Source: Membranipora membranacea (taxonomy: Eukaryota > Bryozoa > Gymnolaemata > Cheilostomatida > Membraniporidae). Taken from it: a stretch of 64,000 nt of DNA. Of this stretch, positions 57,573 to 64,000 are shown one piece after another. The notes under the pieces are model-generated. The model was not told the origin of the DNA and made no database searches. It was given only the letters and a program-made list of their open reading frames with translations. Numbering within the stretch: position 1 is the stretch's first letter; the number at the start of each line of letters is the position of its first letter. The DNA lies in NCBI GenBank assembly GCA_914767715.1, contig OU612066.1:28308283-28372282 (forward strand), in the 5' to 3' direction. The position numbers and the translations under genes are program-made.

Positions 57573-59317
57573 TCACTGTAAAAACACATACGGTAATGTC
57601 TCCGAGCAGAGTTCATTCTGTAATTGCCCACAGCTGTGGCAGCAAGCACATTGAGCTTTCACTCTACTTCTTTCGCCACAATTCAGTTTGTCGTCGGCTT
57701 TCCTACACTGAAATAAAGAGAATTATGATTATCTAAGAAAAATTGATGAAAGTTAAATCATGTATGATGGCACCAGAATCCCAATAATCAGAATGAAATT
57801 CAAGACGTCTATTTTCAGCAATTTTTCGAACAAGGCCTTTAAAACATGTGCTTGTGTTACTAAATCAGACAACCGGTCTGAACCTGAACCTGAACCAACT
57901 GAAATTTGTAGAGGATGACCTACACGCTACACACTTAGTAAAAATTGACATTGAGTAGGATGTTGGTGTCGCTTGACTATCAATGCTACATTGTCGGAAT
58001 CAGGTTGGTACAATTATTTTCATGGTTAAGATTATCTCATCACTGACAGAGTCAAACCTAATCAAGCCTGCATCACTGAATTAAATCTTCTCATGGAATG
58101 GAAACATCAACATAACCTTATACAGTAAGAACCATAGACATGTCTATGGTGAGAACACTCAACACAGGAACTGATCTGACATTGATCTGATTGGCTATCC
58201 CTAACACTAGCATGAATAATATAGCCTGGGAAATAGTCTTGTTCACAAAACTACAAACAGCTATAAATTGCCTTCGATGTCATTGATTTGGGCTTTCCTA
58301 GAATGCTACTAAGGACTGGCTATTTTTAGCAAACCCATTGTTTAACAAAAGAAAGCTAATGATGCTATTCCAGATATGGAATTCAATGCTGCATTTCTTG
58401 ACAGAGATTTCATAATCTGATATAATTGTGATAACAGTTACAGAACAACAAGTAAGACCTTCTAGAACAATATACCTCTGATCAATGAACTAAACCTTTA
58501 GTTCAATGCTCTGATCGATTGGTTTATTTCTATCACTAACACAGAGGTGCTGAGAAAAATGGATGTATGATGCTTTCACAAAGAGGAAATGAAAAACAAA
58601 ATGGAGAAACCTCGAGTTAAGAATAGTGTGTCATTTAAAGTGATGCACATTTGCCTTAAAAAAACTGCTCCAGGCCCAGGCTCTATGCACTGAATTTGTA
58701 TTATCTTCCTAGCTGACCTTTTGGGTCGATTCTCTGAAGAAAACCAAGATGGATCAGCTTGGAGGGGGATTCGATAATCAAAGTCGAGTATTTACATATG
58801 TGCCAATGGGCCTTTGGAGCTAAATTGGCAATTAACGAAAGCACTATCAACTATCATATTAACATGATTGATATCAGGTGTAGGCTACTTGTCTTGAAAA
58901 TGAATGGGAAGTCGACCCATACAGCATACGCTTGTTTAGTTGTATTAAAAGTCCAATGGTCAGAGAGCATACTACCTTCCTCCAATAAACTAGATGTTGA
59001 CTGCAAAAATGATATGTTCCTCTATTCATGATGTTTGACAGCAAAAATTCGAGTTTGAAGTTGGAGAAGTATTAAATCTCTTTCAAGTCCTGAAAATCCA
59101 AATCCATTCTGCCCTCTACCCCAAGTATGCAATAGTACAAGTCAATTTATTGTATTGTTAGCTTATTTATCTCATCATTGTCAATAGATCGAAACCAGAT
59201 ACTGTAAAAATATAAACTCACTTTACGTTGCTTAAACCAGCCACATTTCTGACAACTCAGCGCCGATATAACAGTAGTAAGGCAGAGAACTATGAATAAA
59301 GTTGTATACAGCCTCAT
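57573..59317 (-). CDS. 76-aa secreted cysteine-rich peptide, IGFBP-N-like core
   Basis: Exon 1 (59317-59222) encodes MRLYTTLFIVLCLTTVISA, a clear signal peptide, then LSCQKCGWFKQRK, ending at a strong GTGAGT donor in phase 0. Exon 2 (57707-57573) follows a TTTATTTCAG acceptor in phase 0: CRKADDKLNCGERSR, then VKAQCACCHSCGQLQNELC, a short tail and TGA. The spacing CxxC ... C ... C ... CxCCxxCxxxxxxxC matches the core of the IGFBP N-terminal (single IGFBP-domain) fold, in which CGCCxxC is diagnostic. The usual last Cys pair is absent, leaving nine mature cysteines, an odd number. It could instead be another disulfide-rich secreted peptide (antimicrobial, inhibitor or toxin-like). A third exon is possible, but exon 2 has its own stop. 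Confidence 0.6.
57955..58560. repeat. Dispersed repeat, copy 1 (copy 2 at 61079-61460)
   Basis: Direct-orientation similarity in pieces: aggatgttggtgtc(g/a)cttga, aacctaatcaagcc, gataacagttaca(g/c)aacaa and gaccttctag. It is intronic or downstream of the small peptide gene. Confidence 0.6.
58515..58660. repeat. Dispersed repeat, inverted relative of 53040-53190
   Basis: Contains the complement of the 53-kb copy, including cctcgagttaagaatagtgt and tttatttctatcactaacac. Confidence 0.65.
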
Positions 59318-62300
59318 TTTTCAGCCGTCAGTCTGATCAAGAAGAATGATGTGGTGACAATGGCTATCACGCACATCTACAAGCATTTATATATGGTCAC
59401 ATCTTCTGGTACGATAAGCTGTTATGCCTGCATCTCATACTGAGTCTCTTGGAAAGCCAATAGGCTATGACTTCCAAAGAATGAGGGTCAGTAAATAGAT
59501 TTAAATCAAAGACTTTTCTCTACTGTTACTTTGCCTGCACAGAATTATTTTCACCATACTATCTGTCATGATCTTGACTAGGCATGTCAATCACTGATAA
59601 ACTATAGAGTATAATTCATCTTGTGATACATTGATTCACCCACGGCCACGTACAATGGGCTTAGTCTAAGTCCTGAAATTTATCACATTCACAGTGAGAA
59701 CGAATTCATCTGCGTTAATTGTTGATGATCGCTTTTGGTGACAAGAGAAGATAACTATCAAACCTAAACAAAGTATCTATCCAGGCAGGTTTATCCCACC
59801 CTCCCTGATCCAGGCAAGGTAATAAATTACTCCATAACATCTAAAATCATATACAGGTGATGTTTTTAGCAGGCTACTCACTTTCTTTTTGCCTTAAAGT
59901 GCAACCAAGGTTTCAAGCAACTTCTCATTGATGGCCATTGATTAATAGCAGATTGCACCTTCTGCATGGGGAAAAGACAAAATATAATTCGGATGATTAT
60001 TCAGCTAGAATTCTTGTGAAACATTTCTTCCATCAGGCACTCAAACTCAGCTAAAAGAGAATACCACATAGCAGTTTCCTGTTCCTGTTATTATTTAGCC
60101 TGTGCTCTATAATTATAACAGCAAAGTCTTGGAACCTCCCCTAAACTGAAGTGTTTCCCAGCTTAGAGTCAGCAACTACTTTGAGTTTTGCATCGCGTAA
60201 TGCACAAAGCTGATGCTGCCCAGCACATTATTTGCTACCCATTAATGCATTGCTGCGAAACCTTGGTTGCCCTTTAACCACCATCCTTCAAGTCAATTTA
60301 AAAATTGCCTTTTCATCACATAAAACATCCTGCAGTGTAAAGTCCCAGATCAGATCGATGAAACAAAAGGTTATCTCATTAAGGTTTCCAAAAAAGTCTG
60401 AAATGAGCATTATTATATGGTCAGGTTTTGTCCGTTGAGTGTACTTGTGATTTTTATAGAGCTCATGGGTAATAAACATTGAATTGTACTATTCCAACCT
60501 GATATGGAATTCAATGGTTATAAATGACTATCGCTTGCAATATTGTAGACATACTTACTTTAGTATACAAATAAAAACATATGAGCCGAAAAGATTTTTA
60601 TCATAATTTTTGTCAAGCAAGAAACTACTGACTTATCTTCTCATACACATTGAGTAGATAATTCCTGATTTCTTTGCATAAACCCATGCATAACATTATT
60701 ATCATGACTTTTGATTATCTGATATAAAATAGGTATTTATCTTTCTAGGCCCTTCACATTGCCTACTTGGAATCATGCTGAGCAAAGCTATCTTGAACTA
60801 AATGATCTTTGTATGTTTCACTCTTTTGGCATGTGTGGGTATGGTGCATATAATTGATCAGCTAGAAAAAAAAGACCCAACCTGATCCGCATGCAGCATT
60901 ATATCATAAAGTTGAAGAATGAGACTTTACCAAGTATGTCTGATCTACAGGAAACTGCAGTGGGTAACCTACAGACATTGTACTTACTTGTAACTACCAT
61001 TAATTTTCTGTTTTCATTTTACTAAACTAGATTGCCAAGATAAAAGTCATACTGGGCACTTAGCGAACATAGCCATGGAGTAGGATGTTGGTGTCACTTG
61101 ACCATCAATTGTATACGTCGACGGTATCAAGTTACTTGTAGCTACCAGTAACTGTCTGTTTTCATTTTGGTAACATAGATTTCCAAGATAAAAGACAGAC
61201 TGGGCAGTTAATGAACATTGAAATGCAGGTAGTATCTCAATGTCACTTGATAATGAACGGTGAGTTTAGATTGGTATCATCAATTTTAATGGTTGGGATC
61301 ACCGGCGGATTTGAACCTAATCAAGCCGGCATATCATTTACAGGGATAAAATAATCTGATCATAGGACGATAATAGTTACTAACAGTTACACAACAATGA
61401 GTATGACCTTCTAGCCATGATGAATGTTGCATAACCCCTTGATGACCTCTGTGCTCTTACTTTGTACTTATTCCGTCTGTCTGGGGTGAATGGAAAGCGT
61501 CAGTTCCAGTTTTAGGGTATAACTCCAATCTTTCCTCAACCCTAAGTTTTGGTATGTGATGCGGCCAGTGAAGGAAAATTGTCAAGTTTTGGCAAGACAG
61601 GACGAGACTGAGACAGCAACAAAATTCAAGACCGAGACGAGACCGAGACATATATCGATGCCAATAAAATTGGAAAACTGCCACATTATTGGCATTATTG
61701 GAAATTGAATGCGATACAAAAATGACTTTATTAATTTTGATATAACATCAGTCTGGGCTTCTGAACAAACATTCTCATTATAGTATCGGTATTTAAATCC
61801 AGTAATTGACAGGAAAAGATTTGGGTAGTTATCTCCCCTAAGAGAGAAACGATTTGTTCGACAGAATTTTGAATGCCAAAAATATCCATTTTACATCAAA
61901 TGGTTGAATATTTAACAGTAGGAGTTGGAGTAGGAGGTAGGTCTTTTTTGAGAAGCCTGCTGGAATTGAGATACCAGCAATGATGGCTTTCCACATTTAT
62001 AACTTCGGTTGTCATATTGTTGTCACTCAATGACAAAAATCCATCAGAACAGATGTCCAAATAGCACTATTTCCCAGTCCAATGATCAGGATAATCACCA
62101 GTGCTGTGAGTGAAGTCTATCTTGACCTACATCGATAAAAAACCTTAGTACTTAGTGTGGGGGGATAATCTTATATCGCTCAGCTTCCAGAACTGATGAT
62201 TGGAAATATTTGAAGCAGCTGAACTTGTTAATCACGACGCTGTGTATTTTGTAGCTCAGGTTGATCTATTATCCGTGTTTTTCTAAGTCATGTTTAAATA

Positions 62301-63050
62301 TGTGAAGTCTTCCTACTGACCCTGAACCAAGGAGTCCTTGCCTGAACTAATCGTAGTTGTAGTCAAGCCGTATCTCAGCACACATTGGTTAATCATCATC
62401 AATCATTGTAATCCCTCACTTTGCAGTTGAAAGAGTGTCCACCAGGTTTGTCAAAATCTACTGGGAATTCGTCTTCTCTTTCATGTAAGTATCAAACCTG
62501 TACTATAGACACCATTTCTAAGCAAATGACATGCAGAAAAATTCTTCTTTCGTCGAACTAATCCTCCTAAGATCACCAGAAAACAGCATTGGAAGATACA
62601 CAGTTGTGGGAAAGGGGAGATTGCATCATTGGATTTTACTTCTTTGTTCGTCAGATATATTTCATTGTTCAGTTTGACAAGAAAATCTCAAGAGCACCCA
62701 CAGGAAATGCATAAAAGAATAAAACTATAATATATGGAATGATTGTTCAGCGAGGATGGAGTACATTGTGATCTAGTAACTCAACTATAAGTCAAAAAGA
62801 ATTTAAATTAAACAAAAGAAAGTGTTTTAAAACCTTCAGATTAAGATTAATTCAGCTTTAAATGTTGGCCTGTGGATATTATTTACTGTCAGAAATTAGA
62901 AAACCATCGTTTTGGAGATACCATAATAAGGAGAGAGCATTGACTAACGATTGAGGGGATGTTTAGAGAAAAATAACTCAAAATGGCTGTTAGGTGGAAG
63001 GAACCAAAGAAAACCGGGAATGAATGAAAAAAAGCACTTCTAGAATCTAC
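59318..63050. other. Intergenic stretch, repeats only
   Basis: This lies between the small peptide gene start and the 3' end of the coiled-coil gene. I found no exon with both splice signals and recognisable protein. It includes the dispersed repeat at 61079-61460. The upstream control region of the peptide gene should start at 59318. Confidence 0.45.
61079..61460. repeat. Dispersed repeat, copy 2
   Basis: Direct relative of 57955-58560 with a partial internal duplication (ttacttgtaactacca... recurs). Confidence 0.6.
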
Positions 63051-63113
63051 TAAGGTATGATCGATGTAAGTCAAGGTGCTACCTCCCGTATCACATACAG
63101 AGATAGCCTGTGA

Positions 63114-63980
63114 TCAATGCTTTGTTGGTTTATTTGATTTTGGCCTAGGCATGCCAGTCTTTGAGCGAGGGAAGGCTGGAGATTCGTTGTACGGGTTTTC
63201 CACATTTGGATTGGAATGCCAGCTTGGTACCATGTACCCGGACTGACCAGGATCAAACAGCGGATGTCTGTCTACAAACTGTTGGTAGTCTGCTTGTACT
63301 TTCACCAGCTCATCAAACAAGAGTTCACGCTTATGCTGGATCCTCTCGATTTCCTGATCCCGCCCAGAAATCTGGCTTTCTATTCGGATGATCTCCTCTT
63401 CGATTTTGGCCACCTTGATTATGTGTAATTCTTTTAGCTCAGCCACTTGTTTCAATCTTATTGCATTTTCTTCTTCGTGTGCAGCCTTGACGGCCACCAC
63501 ACGTTCAGAGTCTTTCTTGATTCCTAAATTTGACACGGCCTCTTCTTTCTCTTTAATTAGCTTTCGCTTGGTGGCCTCCAGGGCGCTAGCAGCATCTCTA
63601 TATGAAAGAAATAAGCAGACAAATCAGTCAAATGAAGCAAGGCAAAATATTTGACAACTTGCAAAATATCCAGAGTGCAAGGGTATAGCGCGGGGCTTGA
63701 GTACCATGGGTCCAAGCACCTGTACTCTAGAGAGGATATCTCTCCGTAATGGCGACTTAGTCTTAGACTTGGCAGATATCTGACAGCTTGTAAAATATCC
63801 GTGTTGCAAGGTAGTCATCATAACACTTGCTCTCACCAATAACATCTACGTTAATGATTTTGCTATCATTACCTATTTGATTCCGAAGTGACAATGAGTG
63901 CTCTAAAATTGTCCACTCTCTAGTCAAGAGAGCGCAAAACCTAAACAATTTGTGTCTCAAATCTGGTTTCATGGGCTCTC
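63114..63980 (-). CDS. C-terminal part of a coiled-coil protein (partial)
   Basis: Two minus-strand exons: 63980-63873, then 63595-63114. The first gives KPDLRHKLFRFCALLTREW and ILEHSLSLRNQI, ending ATA G before GTAATG. The second, entered in phase 1 after TATAGAG, gives AASALEATKRKLIKEKEEAV and about 100 residues of heptad-rich helix (QVAELKELHIIKVAKIEEEI, IQHKRELLFDELVKVQADYQ). A Pro/Ser/Asn-rich non-helical tail (FVDRHPLFDPGQSGYM, SKTGMPRPKSNKP) ends at TGA. The style is that of ciliary, centrosomal or other cytoskeletal coiled-coil proteins, but I recognise no family. The 5' exons lie right of the window. The acceptor TAGAG offers two AGs 2 nt apart; only the second keeps frame. Confidence 0.75.
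63655..63745. repeat. Dispersed repeat fragment, related to 57340-57450
   Basis: Intronic in the coiled-coil gene, with words agggtatagcgc, ggcttgagtaccatgggt and tgtactcta. It precedes gatatctctcc, like the 57-kb copy's caactctcccc. Confidence 0.6.
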
Positions 63981-64000
63981 CTTATAGCAAACAACTTAAT

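Overview
This is AT-rich nuclear DNA from an invertebrate animal. The evidence is many GT-AG introns, animal-type extracellular modules (Ly6/uPAR, C-type lectin, TSP1, CUB, cadherin), tRNA-derived SINEs, a decayed non-LTR retrotransposon and many foldback (inverted-repeat) elements. I cannot name the phylum from sequence alone. An early-branching marine animal such as a sponge is plausible but is not shown.

Layout. (1) 0.5-6.0 kb, minus strand: 5' and middle exons of an amidohydrolase-2 family enzyme that runs off the left edge. (2) 6.0-10.7 kb: repeat-rich spacer between divergent genes. (3) 10.7-43.9 kb, plus strand: one gene that I could splice completely. It has 21 exons with matching phases at all 20 junctions and encodes 1,528 aa: signal peptide, Ly6/uPAR (LU), C-type lectin-like, TSP1, CUB, six TSP1, Lys/Glu linker, five cadherin repeats, a membrane-proximal region with a furin-like RPKR site, one transmembrane helix and a 20-aa tail. 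Every boundary between different module types has a phase-1 intron. This is the most remarkable object here, and I know of no described protein with this module order. (4) Its introns carry foldback elements, tRNA-like SINEs, a dead LINE at 17.0-21.1 kb, satellites at 26.7-28.1 kb and two long simple arrays at 36.9-38.3 kb. (5) 47.3-56.3 kb, plus strand: a second fully spliced gene (16 exons, 1,055 aa), Ser/Lys-rich, intracellular-looking and of unrecognised family. (6) 57.6-59.3 kb, minus strand: a two-exon gene for a 76-aa secreted cysteine-rich peptide resembling the core of the IGFBP N-terminal fold. (7) 63.1-64.0 kb, minus strand: last two exons of a coiled-coil protein.

The exon models were read by eye from splice signals, reading-frame phase and domain continuity. 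No alignment, transcript or database search was available. The large gene looks like a cell-surface adhesion or recognition receptor. There is no sequence evidence for a functional link among the four neighbouring genes.
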